Numbered from the stretch's first letter, positions 11,624-23,501 are shown. The stretch: DNA of 64,000 nucleotides from Aspidapion aeneum (GCA_963576565.1 OY755038.1:140608206-140672205); one strand, 5' to 3'. Numbers and translations: made by a program. The notes: generated by a model from the letters alone, not told the origin.

Positions 11624-11962
11624 GTTTGTTAGCATCTGACTGACTTTTGTTTAATGTAATGCCATGACAACTATCACTGCCCACTGTTTTTTTATATACG
11701 GGGGGTTGACATGCTAAAACTACAGTACGGTAAGTGGTTTAATACCTATTTATTTAGTTTATGATTATTATTATTTTTAGTATATAAAAATAAACCTTGG
11801 CATTAAAGTCCCTTTTAGTCACTTAGCAAATTATAGCCCTTCTTCCGGGCGAGCATGAAAATTCCCGCCGTGGTATTAAAAGTAAACACTGCACGCCCCA
11901 GGCTTATAATACCTACTATTATTTTTATTAGTGTTCAAAAAAAAAGCGGGCGGCGAAGAAAA
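11624..11962. other. Intergenic, nothing recognised
   Basis: AT-rich sequence with no gene or repeat that I can delimit. Confidence 0.4.
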
Positions 11963-12044
11963 GGTCGAAAATACAAAAAGTCGAAAATACAAAAGTTCGA
12001 AAGTACAAAAGGTCGAAAATACAAAAGATTGAAAAAAAAAGGTT
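11963..12044. repeat. Short tandem repeat, about 16-17 bp unit
   Basis: Four to five copies of a unit close to GGTCGAAAATACAAAA, decaying at both ends. An (AC)n run follows at 12113-12129. Confidence 0.8.
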
Positions 12045-12194
12045 CAAACAAAGATCGAAAGTAGCTACACTGTAATGATTGCAAAACAAAGTAGAATTAA
12101 GAGACACACAGGTACACACACACACACACTCATAGAAAAGTTTTTAAAAAATCAACATCCAATAAAAACTCAAGGTAGCAACACGACGGGTCGC

Positions 12195-13115
12195 AGAACT
12201 TTGTTCGAAAACATTTTCTTCGAACGGAAATTTTTATGAAAACAATGGAAATTTGTTCGAAAACATTTTTTTTAAACGGAAATTCATTCGAACACCATTT
12301 CTTTGAACGGAAATTTGTTTTCGAACGGAAATTTGTTCGTAAGTAATAGTTGTTCAAAAACATTTTCTTCGAATAGAAATCATTTTCTTCGAAAGCAAGT
12401 TTTTCGATAAAAGACGCTCTAGACCTGGATTTCCAAACATAACACAATTCATATAGTTTGACTACGGCAAGGTCTTTTTAACATATTTTTTCAAAAAAAC
12501 CCTGACCTTTTCCCGGGATCGTAAACATCTGAAAATTTGTCTACTTTCCCCCTTTTGAAAGGTCGAAATTGGTATTTTTCTAAACTTTGTCAATTGATCG
12601 CAAACGTATCCAAACCGGTCCAGATACCTCCTGATGTGCTCAATTAAGAAAGGTTAGAGTAACACGGATTTCAACCTTCCAAAATGAGGACCGGAAAGCT
12701 AATTTAGGGAAATCATTTTTCGACAATAGGTTTCGGTTGGTTCGGTTTGGTTTCACACCCTCTAGGATCCCGGGAAAGAAGTCAGGGAAGATTTTGTTTC
12801 CAAAAATTGTTAGAAAAAAACCCCATTAGTCGAACTATATGAGTTGTGTTAAGTTTGGCAAGCCAGGTCAAATATTTTTTTTTCGATAAATTTGTTTTCG
12901 AAAAAATGTTTTTGAACAAATTTTCATTAAAAAAAAATATTTTCGAACAAATTTCCGTTCAAAGAAAATGTTTTCGAACACATTTCTGTTCGAAGAAAAT
13001 GATTTCAAAAAATTTCTGTTTTAAGAAAACGTTTTCGAACAATCTTTTGTTCGAAGAATATGTTTTAGAACAATTTTTGGTTTGAAGAAAATGATTTTCG
13101 AAGTTTATGCTTTCG
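12195..13115. repeat. Foldback element with tandem-repeat arms
   Basis: The left arm (12195-12420) consists of degenerate copies of a motif like GAACGGAAATTTGTTCGAAA. The right arm (12885-13115) carries the same motif in reverse complement. Inside the arms, further inverted segments pair: CACAATTCATATAGTTTGAC near 12442 with its partner near 12830-12850, and CCCGGGATC near 12513 with GGATCCCGGGAAAG near 12765. The centre (12540-12710) resembles the core of the foldback at 10240-10430. Apparent open frames here only reflect the repeated units. A related repeat array lies at 50590-51720. Confidence 0.8.
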
Positions 13116-13675
13116 AACAATAATATTAAGATATTTATATGAAATGTACTATAAAATTATAAATAATTAAGCCGAACCTTATGAAAACTCGAACTGTATT
13201 TGGGCATTTTTTGTCTTTTGATAAAATGTAAAATTCGGAATAAAAAGGTACTAAAAAAAACCACAATACCAAAAACACCCAAAAAAAATGGGAAAAAACT
13301 TGGAAAATAAATTAAACAGTGCGAAAAATAGCGTATAAACATCGTGATAAAAGTTTCATTTTATCCCTTGATATATTATATACTATTAATAAACTTTTAA
13401 CATAGAAATGTATTTCTGTTCTGTTTGTTTATTTATTACGTATTATTTTTATACAAAAACAGAAATAATATTTAAAAGAAAATGATTTTTAACAATAAAT
13501 ATACCTACAATAAATATTCATAACCCAAAAACTCAAGGAACATATTTTTTATTTCTTAAGCTGTATAAAAACGAGTTCTTTTTAAGTTTTATTAAAACAT
13601 TTTTCTTTTCTCAGACTGTATAAAAATGAGTATTTTTCACGAACGTCTGTGGAATTTTGAGTACGGTTTTGACAC

Positions 13676-13722
13676 TCGTGTCGCTACCCCTGGGAGACGC
13701 TAGGCTTCCAGGATGCAGTGAC
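13676..13722. repeat. Relic of a dispersed repeat end
   Basis: GTGTCGCTACCCCTGGGAGA, then CGCTAGGCTTCCAGGATGC. The first half is found inverted at 10740-10760 and the second half inverted at 10142-10163, so the two termini of the foldback at 10142 derive from this dispersed sequence. Confidence 0.6.
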
Positions 13723-15548
13723 CCTAGTATTTCTAATTACCCTATCCAAAACCTCATGGGCGCAGCCTTCGTGTTAGTTTACGACAGAGACAATTTATTA
13801 TTTTCTCTATGGTTTACGAAGGCTGTGTCATGGGCCGTCACTGAAGAACAGCAGTTTCTATATGGGAGGACCCCCCAGAATAAAAAACTATATACGTGCC
13901 TAGCTTTGATAACAAAAGTAAAAAAATAATCACCACTTCAATAATTTGACCAGGATCCCCACTTAGTCAGATTTTTCTGGCAGATTTTAAAGAAATAATT
14001 TGACATTCTTTTAAAAATCCGTTCAAATATAACGGTGGCAACAGCGTAGAGCTAATTTTGTAGCGACCCTTCCACGACATGCAGTTAGTCCCTCTTTGTT
14101 AATTTTACCGTGAAAAACAAAGAAAGAAAGTAAACTTAGCTGACCTCATAAAGAAAATGAATAGGACTCATAAATTTGAAAGAAATGTGACGAAATGTGA
14201 CGAAATCTGACATTTCAGTTTGTGTGGTTAATGGTTTTCTGCTTTGAATTTATTTACAATTTTTAAATTAAAAATTTTCAACAAATTACGGGTTTTTAAT
14301 TTAAAATAAATATTATATCGTGAAGTTACATCTATCAAAAAGTGGGAAATGGCTTTTTAGGTAAGTTTTTAAGTTTAAAAATTGCCTTTTCAACGAGAAA
14401 TCTTAAGCGCCAGATTATGTCACATTTTTTCAAATTTCGCCAGATTTTTTGAAATGTAAAGAATTGCCCCCATTAGCTCAAATATCCTCAGAAATGATCT
14501 TATTCTAAAGATTTTCTACCAGAAATCATTATCTCTTTTCGTTCAAAAGTTAGAAGGGGGATCTATTTAGGTTTGCACTGTATGTATGGTGCTTTCCATT
14601 TCAATCCGGCCACCTTTTGCACTCATACCTTTGATTTTCAATAAAATTTATGTATAGGTCCCTATACCCGTTACATGGCGGTAAAAAATTAGATAAAATC
14701 CTGAAATTCCTTAAATCTTCTGGATGTTTAATTATTAATCGTATACATGATTTTCTTTCTTTGCTAAAAAAATACGAACTTTATTTATTTAAAATATTTT
14801 ATTACTATTTAGGAACCAAAGCTGCTTACATTATTAAAATAAAATACATTAAATTAATGAAATTGCCTATCTGAAAGAGTAACATCTTTAATTAATCCAA
14901 TTTTTTGTCAAAAGATGTTTTGTAAACATTTTAAACTGGACTAAAAAGTATTAATTCGTTTAAAAATAATAGGAAAAATTAATGCAAATCATTCCGTGCA
15001 TTTAAAAATTACAACAACGACCCCACAAGAACAAAAAATGTCAAAGTTAAAATTAAAATAATAATAATTTGAAACTTGTTTTTTGTAAAAATTATATTAT
15101 CTTACATTATCAAAAGGTATTTTAGAGACCTTTCGAAAAACCCACATACGAATTTTACATGCTTAGAACAAGCACAGCATATTTTAATCTGCACATGCTA
15201 AAAATGTTTCGAATTTACATTGCGCACTATCTATGCACATGCTCAGAATAGATTACAGGTAACGCTTTTTTTATGCTAAGATATGCTAACCACATGGTTC
15301 GCATATTTGCTAATTATATGGTTAGTATGTACCCGGCACGATATCACCGATTATGCTTAAAATGTACCAAACGGATTCTTTTAGGAGTATATATACTTAT
15401 CAACTAACCATTTAATAGGTAGCGTAGTATATTACTTTCTTGAATATAAAATAATTTGCTTTTATCTTCCGTGGGTTGGTCAAAAGCTTTGCACCTAATG
15501 GGGTTCCAAGATCTAACGGAATCCAATATGTGCAAGCGCGTATTTGAG

Positions 15549-15700
15549 GGGGGGGGTAACGGGGCAATTACCCCCCCTAGAAAGGAAAATATGCACTTTT
15601 ACCTAATAAAATAAGGGCAAATAGGAGAATTTGCCCCCCCCCTAGAAAAAAAAAATATATTACAAAAAAAAAATTCGTCGGTTATTAACCCCCCCCCCCC
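15549..15700. repeat. G-run and C-run low-complexity block
   Basis: A run of nine G is followed by separate runs of seven, nine and thirteen C, interspersed with poly-A. Similar G/C-run blocks occur near 44390-44530, 46640-46780 and 47860-47985. Run lengths may be unreliable in assembly. Confidence 0.7.
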
Positions 15701-16244
15701 TAAATTTTATCTCAGATCCGCGTTTGAATATTTGTTGACACTATTAACAGACAAACTGTTTTATCCTAAAGCCATCAGCACACTAAATTAAATTCTGAAT
15801 GTGACACTCTCGTTAACTTTTTGAATCTTACATATGTTTTGTATAAGATAATAATCGAATTTTTTAACAAGTAGCGCCATCTACGAAATACTCTATAACC
15901 TAAGCAGGTTTATTTTCGCCAATTTTTCTACTTTATTTTAGAATATTCTTAACATGTTAATCCCATCCCATAAGGTTTTGGCAAGTTCATATTTGGTAAA
16001 CAGGTTGATTTAATGCTATAAAGATCATAGACTATTTGCTGTGCTTAATGTGTGTACGAGAGAAGTAAAAGAGAGAAAAATATATTATGGGCGGTATCTT
16101 GAAATATTTTTCGCTGTTTTAGACCCGTGTTCGCCTGGTAGTGGGAAAGTATAGTCCAGTCATTATAAAATTTTAGCTTGCAAAAGGTGGTTTAGTCGCG
16201 ATTTTGATATATGTTGTTGACATTGGAGATCCAGGTAAAAGTTT

Positions 16245-16490
16245 AAGTGATATATCGTCACCCTAATTCTGACACATCGTAACCCAACTCAACAAAATTT
16301 TACAGGAATAAGAAAAGTTAGAAGTAAATTACGTAGGGTAAGCTTTATGCAACTTATTTGAAATCGCGGGAATGACCGTTTTATATTTTTTGCATAATTA
16401 CTAACCTTTGACGCAAAAATATGAATTTTAATTTTTTTGTGGTTACAACGTATCAGAATTAGCGTATCGTTATATCAAAATGTTGAAAAT
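16245..16490. repeat. Imperfect inverted repeat, about 45-bp arms
   Basis: The left arm 16245-16290 (GATATATCGTCACCCTAATTCTGACAC and on) pairs with 16438-16486 (GGTTACAACGTATCAGAATTAGCGT and on). It is a probable small foldback/MITE. A short (CA)n run lies further on at 16618-16635. Confidence 0.6.
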
Positions 16491-16799
16491 CTTATGAAGA
16501 ATACCGACGTAAAGTCCAAGCGATACGACGTCGGGAAATTCGACCGCGCAACGTAAACGGACCTTGCAGCTCCCGTTAAGGGTTGGCGTGTGTCCTCATA
16601 ACGTATATTACGCCAACAAACACACACACACACACAGACATCACGATAATATTGCTAAGATATAAAATATACCCAAATAAAACATTTTCGGCTTTATCTA
16701 AAAAAAAAATTCTTTGAAAATAATACCTTCTCTGGTAGTAGAGTACATTTGTAAAAAAAAGCTGTAAAAAGGGTATATTTTTCTATATTTGGCATAGTA

Positions 16800-18139
16800 G
16801 TACCTATGATCCGAAACTGAATTTTTATTCGAGGATCTCCGATATTCCGGCTTCAGAATCTAAGATGGCGGCTCCCAAAGTTAAGAAAATGAATTCCCTG
16901 TTTTAGGAGCAATAAAATTTATTTCAATGGATTCACTTTAAGCGGGACCTACTGAATTTAAAACTGTTAAAAATTTGGTACCTGCCACTTTAAAACAAAA
17001 TGGCGGTTAGTTATTTTTTTAAATCGCTTTTTTTTTTGATATTTCTTTAATTTTTGTGCAACATTTACTTTTGATATCTTATATTAAAGCCAATGACCAT
17101 TTCTTTAAACGTACTAAACAAAAAATGTTGTTCCCAAACCGATAAAAAGATGGCGCTTAATATGTCAAAAATAAAAGAGACTTTTATAAACTATAGACCA
17201 AATTTGATTTTTACAACAAAAAATCTGGATTTTATCAAGTGTCACTCAACTTAACGTATTTATAAAAAGTTACAATTTCACATTTAACATTCAAGATGGC
17301 GGCCGAAGTTTAGATAAGAAAGTTATTTTTTTATTCTTGTTTGACAGAACTAGTGTTACCGTGTATTATATCAATTTATACTAAGAGTCGCTGATTTTAA
17401 AAATTCTAAAATAAATGCCACATGTCTAATGTAATCCAAGATGGCGGCGTTCAAAATATAAAAACACCATAATTTTTTTAGTTTGATAAAGTTTTTTACC
17501 AACAGCTAGTTTTAAATTATAATGTATAAAAAAATACAATTCAAGATGCTGGCAGAAAAAGTAAAGAAAAAGCATTTTTGCATGGCGGATCCAAAATGGC
17601 GAATTTTCCCGTTTATGAACCGATATGCATCTCTCAGGTCACAAAACATTTATTGTTTAAACCAAAAAAAAAAAAATATAATGGCGGATCCACAATGGCG
17701 TACTTTATTTTTTTCACTCCGATTTGCCTCCAACTTAAAATATCGCGGGGCTCAAGGTAGCTTAATAGAAATTTTTTACTTTATTTTAAAAACATGGAAA
17801 TGGCGGATCCAAAATGGCTGGTTTTTCCATTTATGAACCGATATGCATCAAACTCGGAACTTTGGGGTGTTTTAGGTCGCTGATCATTATTTTGAACTTA
17901 AACCTAAAAAAAAATGGCGCTCTTTCTTATTTATAAACCAATTTGCCTCAAACTTAAAACATCGTGGCACTTCAGTTAATTTATTACAATTTTTAACCCA
18001 AATTTAAAAACAAAAAAAGTGACGGATTTTCCCAATTGTGAACCGATATGCATCAAACTCGGATTTTTAGGGTCTTTCAGGTCGCTGATTATTATTTTTA
18101 ACGTAAACTAAAAAAAATCAAAATGGCGCTCTTTCTTAT
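16800..18139. repeat. Satellite-like array, left segment
   Basis: Repeated blocks carry AAATGGCGGATCCAAAATGG, GAACCGATATGCATCAAACT and CAATTTGCCTCAAACTTAAA. In the best part (about 17575-18139) the higher-order unit is about 225 bp, made of two related halves of about 110 bp; further left it is more decayed. The array continues at 24649 after the inserted Gypsy element B. Open frames over it are by-products of the repeats. Confidence 0.75.
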
Positions 18140-18556
18140 TGTTACGGGTTCACAACGACAAATTAAAACTCGCAAGTGTTGAAAACGATACGTCAATTTA
18201 TTTCGACAAATTATGTACAAAAACACGCACTTAAACTTACTAATAACTTGCTAATAATTCACTACTATAATCGGTCTATTAACTTCGTGTTAATATCTCA
18301 GGACCACTACAGTACGTTATCTGTGACTGACTGACTGGTGCACGACCCCGGCCCTATATATAGGATCGTCCATCTCTCTCGAACTTTCCGGCAGCCTTCG
18401 ACGTCCGGAAAGTTCTCGTATTATTTGAACCGCAAGTCACAGATAACGCAACTAAAACCTAGACTAAGAATACAACCTTAAGATAAATCAACCCAATACC
18501 ACACTAAACCTAAATAAATTCCAATTATAAAATTTAAACAACTTAAATTTGTAACA
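18140..18556 (-). repeat. 3' LTR of element B
   Basis: 417 bp, in reverse orientation, and adjacent to the polypurine tract. It contains a TATA-like CCCTATATATAGG near 18351-18363, as does the partner LTR. Confidence 0.95.
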
Positions 18557-18570
18557 CTATCCTCCTCTTC
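18557..18570 (-). promoter_or_regulatory. Polypurine tract of element B
   Basis: On the minus strand the sequence is TGAAGAGGAGGATAG immediately before the LTR TGTTAC. The pol stop codon TGA (18569-18571) overlaps its 5' end. Confidence 0.85.
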
Positions 18571-19118
18571 AGGTTTGATCGTCTCGATCAACATTTCCCA
18601 GGTAAGGTTTTAGTCTGTCTAGATGAACAACTTTCATCTTGGACTTCGGGCTTCTCTGGATTCGGTAGACTACATCATTAATTCTCTTTATAAGGCCCTT
18701 CCCATGGTGGTGTCAACTTAGGTGATCTTCCTTTCTTGCGTTGAGGATTGTATAGCCAGACTTGATCATTCTCTTTGAACCCTGAAGCTTTCAGGTCATA
18801 TCTCGCTTTCATGCGGTCACTGGCTATTTCTATTCGCTTTCTAACCACTTCATGGATATCGTGCAGCTTTTGCCTTAAACGTTCGACATAGTCATTAACC
18901 TCTAAGTGTGCTTCTTCAGGTGGACCAAACATGATATCACATGGTAAACGCAGTTCTCTACCAAACAGGATACTAGATGGAGTAGCTCCTGTCGTATTGT
19001 GAATGGCGGTTCTATAGGCCATCAAAAACAATGGAATATATTGGTCCCAATCCGTTTGGTGTTCATCAACAACTTTGCAAAGATGTTCCTCTATTGTTTT
19101 ATTAAATCTTTCAACCAT
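18569..19118 (-). pseudogene. Integrase C-terminal part of element B
   Basis: Continues the integrase in a different frame from the long pol ORF. It opens near the catalytic Glu (MVERFNKTIEEHL), then FLMAYRTAIHNTTGATPSS and FGRELRLP, followed by a C-terminal domain with QVWLYNP. That frame ends at a TAA at 18678. A neighbouring frame resumes at RINDVVYRIQ and runs to the natural end DRLKPYLGN with TGA at 18569-18571, so a frameshift lies near 18685. At the upstream join, the segment normally linking LCD to PQSDG is missing, indicating a small frame-changing deletion near 19130. Confidence 0.85.
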
Positions 19119-22100
19119 GCCATCTGACTGCGGAAACGGTCACAGAGATTCTGGAAGAGCTTCAATTCAAAGTTTCTTCCTTGATCTGAATGTAGTTCCA
19201 AAGGAATGCCAAATCGGCTGAAAACATCATTTACCAGAACTTCCGCAACTGTAGTGGCCTCTTGGTTAGGCAAAGCAAAAACTTCTGGCCATTTGCTAAA
19301 GTAATCCATGACAACAAGGATGTATTTGTTGCTCTTTTTAGTTTCTGGAAATGGTCCGGCCACATCAATAGCAATGCGTTCGAATGGTAGACCTACGTTA
19401 TATTGTTTCATTTGACCTCTGGACCTTGTTTTGGGACCTTGGCTGGCTGCACAAGTCGAACATCGTCGGCACCAGTTTTTCACATCTTGAATGTAATTGA
19501 CCCAATAAAATCGGTTTCGAATTTTGTCCATGGTTTTATTTATGCCTAGGTGCGCGCCTGATTTTCCACCATGGCATTCGGCCATTATATTGTCTACCAT
19601 GCTCCTAGGAACCACTACTTGATTAAGCACAGTAAGGCCATCGGCACTTTCCCAGGCACGTTTAAGGATGTTTTCCTCTACTATCAGTGAATCCCATTGT
19701 GCCCACAGTGATTTGAATATCACCCCTTGGTTTGCGATATCTTGCCATGATGGTCGTGGCTTGTTCTCTTCTTTCAATCGCAAGATAGGTCCTACATCTT
19801 TGTCGTTAAGTTGTGTGGTTCTAATCGAAGCCGACATCCATTCTTCATCTGGTTCTAACTTTATCTGGCGCACGTAGTTAATTCCTTCTTTCTGGTCAAT
19901 TTTCCTGCAATGTTTACAATCCTCAGGGCAAGGTCTTCTGGATAATGCATCCGCATTATTATGCACCCTTCCCGCTCGTTGCTTAATTTGATAATGGTAT
20001 TGTTGTAGCTTTTCTATCCATCTCGCGACTTGCCCCTCAGGTTGTTTCATTTTCATGAGCCACTGTAACGCAGCATGATCCGTTCTAATCAGAAACTCTT
20101 GTCCATAGAGATATTTGTGAAAGTGATCTACGGATTTAATGATGGCTAGGAGCTCCTTTCTGGTAACACAATAATTTCTCTCTGGTTGGGATAACTTTTT
20201 GCTGAAAAATTCGATGACCCGTTCTTCTCCATCTTGTACTTGGGAGAGTACTGCTCCTATGCCATCGTTGCTCGCATCAGTATCTAATATGAATTTACCT
20301 TTGGGAATGGGATATGCAAGAATCGGACTAGAACATAATGCTGCTTTTAGTCGTCTAAATGCTTGGTCACATTCAGTATTCCATTTGTAAGAAGCTTTAT
20401 CTTCTGTAAGTCTATGTAATGGAGACGCTATTTTGGCGAATCCTTCTACAAATCGTCTGTAGTATGTACACATACCCAAAAAGCTTCTCAATTCATGTTT
20501 GTCACGAGGTTGAGGCCATTCTTTTATTGCTTGTAACTTTTTTTCGTCGGTATGGATGCCTTCTCGGGAAACGACGTGGCCCAAGAACTCAACTTTTTCT
20601 TGGAATAGAAAACACTTCTTTGAGTTTAGTTTAAGGTTTGCGTTCCTGATTCTTGAAAATACTTCTCGTAAATTGTCTAGATGATCTTCAAATGATTTTC
20701 CCATTACTATGACATCATCCAAATAGACTAAACAGGTTTTCCAAGTAAGGCCTCGTAGAACGACTTCCATTAGTCTTTCAAATGTAGCTGGGGCATTGCA
20801 CAGGCCAAATGGCATCACACTAAACTGATAAAGTCCACTTCCAGCAGAGAATGCAGTCTTCTCTTTATCTCTTTCAAAGATTCCTACTTGCCAATACCCA
20901 CTTTTCAGGTCAAGAGTAGAAAACCAATATGATCCTGCCAACGTTGTTAATGTGTCGTCTATTCTTGGCAGTGGGTAACTATCTTTCTTGGTCACATCGT
21001 TAAGTTTTCTGTAGTCGACGCAAAATCTAGTACTTCCATCCTTTTTAGTGACCAACACCACAGGAGATGACCAAGGACTTGATGACTCTTCAATAACCCC
21101 GTCACTGAGCATTTTATTAATGAGATTGTGAACTTCTTCTTGTTTGGCCATTGGTAGTCTTCTTGGGGGCTGTCTTATCGGTTGGGCATCGCCAGTGTTG
21201 ATGGAATGCTGAATAAGGTTTGTGCGTCCCGAACTACTCTTAGTTCCGAAGATATTACTTTGCTCTTCTATAAACTTTCTCGCTTTACTAAATTCTTCTG
21301 GAGTGAGATGTTGCCAAGTTGACTGAAATTGCTGAAGTACCTCCGTTGGTAACTTGCTTTTACCCTCCGAAGTTGGCTCTTCACATCTTGTTACTTTCTG
21401 GACTGGCTCAAATAATGCTACCACCTCCCCCTTATTAATTTTGACGCTATTTGGGAAAATATTGGCGACTCTAATCGGGATGTCTTTATCGGTTTTAACT
21501 AGTGATTTTGCAACGAGGTAGGTGTTGGATGTGTTTTGTTGGCTTATGAGTCCGACGCAGCTTGATGTTTTACTTTCTAGCCTCCCAAAAATTATGGTCT
21601 CACTGTTACCGACTAGTCTTGTTGTGCATACTGCCACCACCTTTATTGGTTCTTTATTGATGTGACTATTTGACAAAATGAACTCTTCGTTCCCAAATCT
21701 TAGGGTATTAAGTTTATTATCAAACGCAAATCCATGTTTACTTATCAGGTCCATTCCCAAAATAAATTCGTCTTCTATGTCTGCAACTAATACCGAGTGG
21801 CGAATCTTCAACCTCCTCAGCTGTAGGTCTATGTCTGTCTGCCCCAACACGTCGGCGGATTCTCCAGTCACAGTCTTAAGTGTTATTTTCTTTTCTGTTG
21901 GTCGAATTTTATATCTCGTTGCAATTTTGAACTTAAGCATTGATATGGCAGCACCAGTGTCTACTGTTATATTAACTTTTCTTCCATTAATAAGTCCGTC
22001 GATGTTAAGACTGTCAGCAGTATGTTTTAAGCTCTTGATAGAGTAAATTTTGGGGGCTAAATTCTCATTAGCCAACACCCGCCCCTTTGCGTTGACTAGT

Positions 22101-22588
22101 TTTAGTTTTTCCTGATCTCTTCTTCGGTACTCTGTCCCACTAGATGGTGAGCGAGACCTCATTTTGACACGACAATCGCGTTGAATATGTTCTGTACGTC
22201 CGCATCTGAAACACTTTACATTTGGAGGGGATCGTCTGCTTTCTTTCAAAGAGTCAATCTTCTCTATCAGTGATTGAAACATTTGGTTTAGCGTTTTTAA
22301 GTTGACCTCATGTCCATTGCTCATTTCTTCTCCCTCCTGAATTGAAACAGCTACTTTTGGCCTGGACATATTATTTGATGATTCGATTTCAAGGGCTCGA
22401 ATCAACACTTCACTGCTATTATGGAAGCGTTCTCGACGAAATAACTTTGCTAAGTCCGAGTCTCGTAATCCGTTAATAAAGCGATCTACCGTGAAGGGAT
22501 CTCTGTAATTTTCTGGCATTTCTGGGTAAGCTAAATACATCAGCCTCCTGATATCTGCTTCATACTCTTGCAATGATTCTCCTGGTCT
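19091..22588 (-). CDS. Gag C-terminus, protease, RT, RNase H and integrase of element B
   Basis: One open frame of about 1160 codons. Residue numbers count from 22573. The CCHC knuckle CFRCGRTEHIQRDC is at 121-134. The protease site VDTGA is at 204-208. RT has FCVDYRKLN at 517-525, DLKSGYWQV at 555-563 and the catalytic YLDD at 617-620. RNase H has DTDASNDGIGAVL from 764, KELLA near 808 and TDHAALQW from 831. Integrase has a zinc domain from His1001/His1008 to the Cys pair at 1035-1041, with catalytic Asp1070 (AIDVAGP) and Asp1130 (HSDQGRNFE). The last 15 or so residues are out of frame because of the deletion near 19130. It is in frame with the preceding gag across a TAA at 22589-22591, so gag and pol appear to share one frame. 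Protease, RT and RNase H look intact. Confidence 0.9.
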   Translation of the reverse strand, partial: RPGESLQEYEADIRRLMYLAYPEMPENYRDPFTVDRFINGLRDSDLAKLFRRERFHNSSEVLIRALEIESSNNMSRPKVAVSIQEGEEMSNGHEVNLKTLNQMFQSLIEKIDSLKESRRSPPNVKCFRCGRTEHIQRDCRVKMRSRSPSSGTEYRRRDQEKLKLVNAKGRVLANENLAPKIYSIKSLKHTADSLNIDGLINGRKVNITVDTGAAISMLKFKIATRYKIRPTEKKITLKTVTGESADVLGQTDIDLQLRRLKIRHSVLVADIEDEFILGMDLISKHGFAFDNKLNTLRFGNEEFILSNSHINKEPIKVVAVCTTRLVGNSETIIFGRLESKTSSCVGLISQQNTSNTYLVAKSLVKTDKDIPIRVANIFPNSVKINKGEVVALFEPVQKVTRCEEPTSEGKSKLPTEVLQQFQSTWQHLTPEEFSKARKFIEEQSNIFGTKSSSGRTNLIQHSINTGDAQPIRQPPRRLPMAKQEEVHNLINKMLSDGVIEESSSPWSSPVVLVTKKDGSTRFCVDYRKLNDVTKKDSYPLPRIDDTLTTLAGSYWFSTLDLKSGYWQVGIFERDKEKTAFSAGSGLYQFSVMPFGLCNAPATFERLMEVVLRGLTWKTCLVYLDDVIVMGKSFEDHLDNLREVFSRIRNANLKLNSKKCFLFQEKVEFLGHVVSREGIHTDEKKLQAIKEWPQPRDKHELRSFLGMCTYYRRFVEGFAKIASPLHRLTEDKASYKWNTECDQAFRRLKAALCSSPILAYPIPKGKFILDTDASNDGIGAVLSQVQDGEERVIEFFSKKLSQPERNYCVTRKELLAIIKSVDHFHKYLYGQEFLIRTDHAALQWLMKMKQPEGQVARWIEKLQQYHYQIKQRAGRVHNNADALSRRPCPEDCKHCRKIDQKEGINYVRQIKLEPDEEWMSASIRTTQLNDKDVGPILRLKEENKPRPSWQDIANQGVIFKSLWAQWDSLIVEENILKRAWESADGLTVLNQVVVPRSMVDNIMAECHGGKSGAHLGINKTMDKIRNRFYWVNYIQDVKNWCRRCSTCAASQGPKTRSRGQMKQYNVGLPFERIAIDVAGPFPETKKSNKYILVVMDYFSKWPEVFALPNQEATTVAEVLVNDVFSRFGIPLELHSDQGRNFELKLFQNLCDRFRSQMAWLKDLIKQ

Positions 22589-23501
22589 TTATTGACGAAT
22601 ATTTAATTCTGACCAATGTAAATTTCGCAAGTGTTCGTCTCCATACCTTCTTTCTAACGCTGCCACTAAAGCGTTATAATTCTGTTTTTGTTCGACTGGA
22701 ATGGACCGTAAAAGTCCCAGAGCAGGTTCTCGTAGAGCTACTAACAATGCTCTAGCTTTTTCCTCATCATCCCAACCATTTGCAGCAGCGGCAGCTTCAA
22801 ATTGTTGTTTGTAGGTAGACCAGGAAGACGTACCATCAAAATTTGGAGGCTTAATGTTCTGGTTGGAATTCACAACATATCCCTGAGTTTTTATTTTGTT
22901 GTGTTCTTTCTGAAGCTGTATAAACTGCTTTGACATGTCCTGGAATTTTTCTTCCATGGTTTGAAAAACTTCTTCCCTAACATTCTGTAGTTTGGTCTCC
23001 ACTTTTTCTTCAACATTCTGCAATTTGTTTTGCACCTTTTCTTCTACATTCTGCATTCTTTGAGTTATTTCTTCCTTAAGACCTTCTGTTGCTACCTTAA
23101 ATTCTCTGTTCGGAGTTGCTCTTTATTTGGTCGAAGTTTTCTTGCATACCATCTAATCTTTCTTCAAATGTCCGTCTCATATCGTTTTGGATTTGTGCAA
23201 TGGTCTGTCTCATATCGTTCTGGTTTTGTTCCATGGTCTGCTTCATGTCGTCCATGGTGTGTTTCATGTCGCCTTGATTTTGTGCAATGGTCTGTCTCAT
23301 ATCGTTCTGGTTTTGTTCCATTTTCTGCTTCATGTCGTCCATGGTGTGTTTCATGTCGCCTTGATTTTGTTCAATGGTCTGTCTCATATCGTTCTGGTTT
23401 TGAGCCATTTGAGATGATAGAGCCTGAATCATTTTAGTCAGTTCTTCCATCATTGCCGATCCTTGTCTAGTAAGCATCAACTTCCTGACAAATTTCTCCA
23501 A
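22589..23501 (-). pseudogene. Gag N-terminal region of element B, with coiled-coil repeats
   Basis: Starts at ATG 23499-23501. Residues about 33-120 are tandem 29-residue units (QNQNDMRQTIEQNQGDMKHT and on), about three copies, clearly also repeated at DNA level (87 bp). They are rich in Gln, Met and charged residues and are probably coiled coil. A frameshift near 23100 ends that frame. The adjacent frame continues with more heptad-like sequence (NKLQNVEEKVETKLQNV) and the gag core (FDGTSSWSTYKQQFEAAA). It ends at a TAA at 22589-22591, where the family would continue, and the same frame is then open for more than 1100 codons. One nonsense and one frameshift mutation therefore separate it from function. 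Confidence 0.85.

Larger units (their letters stand above)
13116..16244. other. Intergenic mosaic without genes
   Basis: No recognisable coding region. It holds a repeat relic at 13676-13722 (CGCTACCCCTGGGAGACGC, shared with the foldback at 10142-10760), a short inverted pair at 13767-13830 (CAGCCTTCGTGTTAG and ACGAAGGCTGTG), and a G-run/C-run block at 15549-15700. Otherwise it is AT-rich sequence without visible structure. Confidence 0.5.

Noticed and set aside
12130..13085. Open frames of 105 and 79 codons with Phe/Lys-rich repeats
   Set aside because: They arise from the tandem units of the foldback arms, one on each strand, as mirror products.
17522..17836. 104-codon frame in the satellite-like array
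   Set aside because: Repeated segments reflect the array unit, and there is no codon bias.
19668..22046. Plus-strand frames inside element B
   Set aside because: Antisense shadows of the pol gene on the minus strand.
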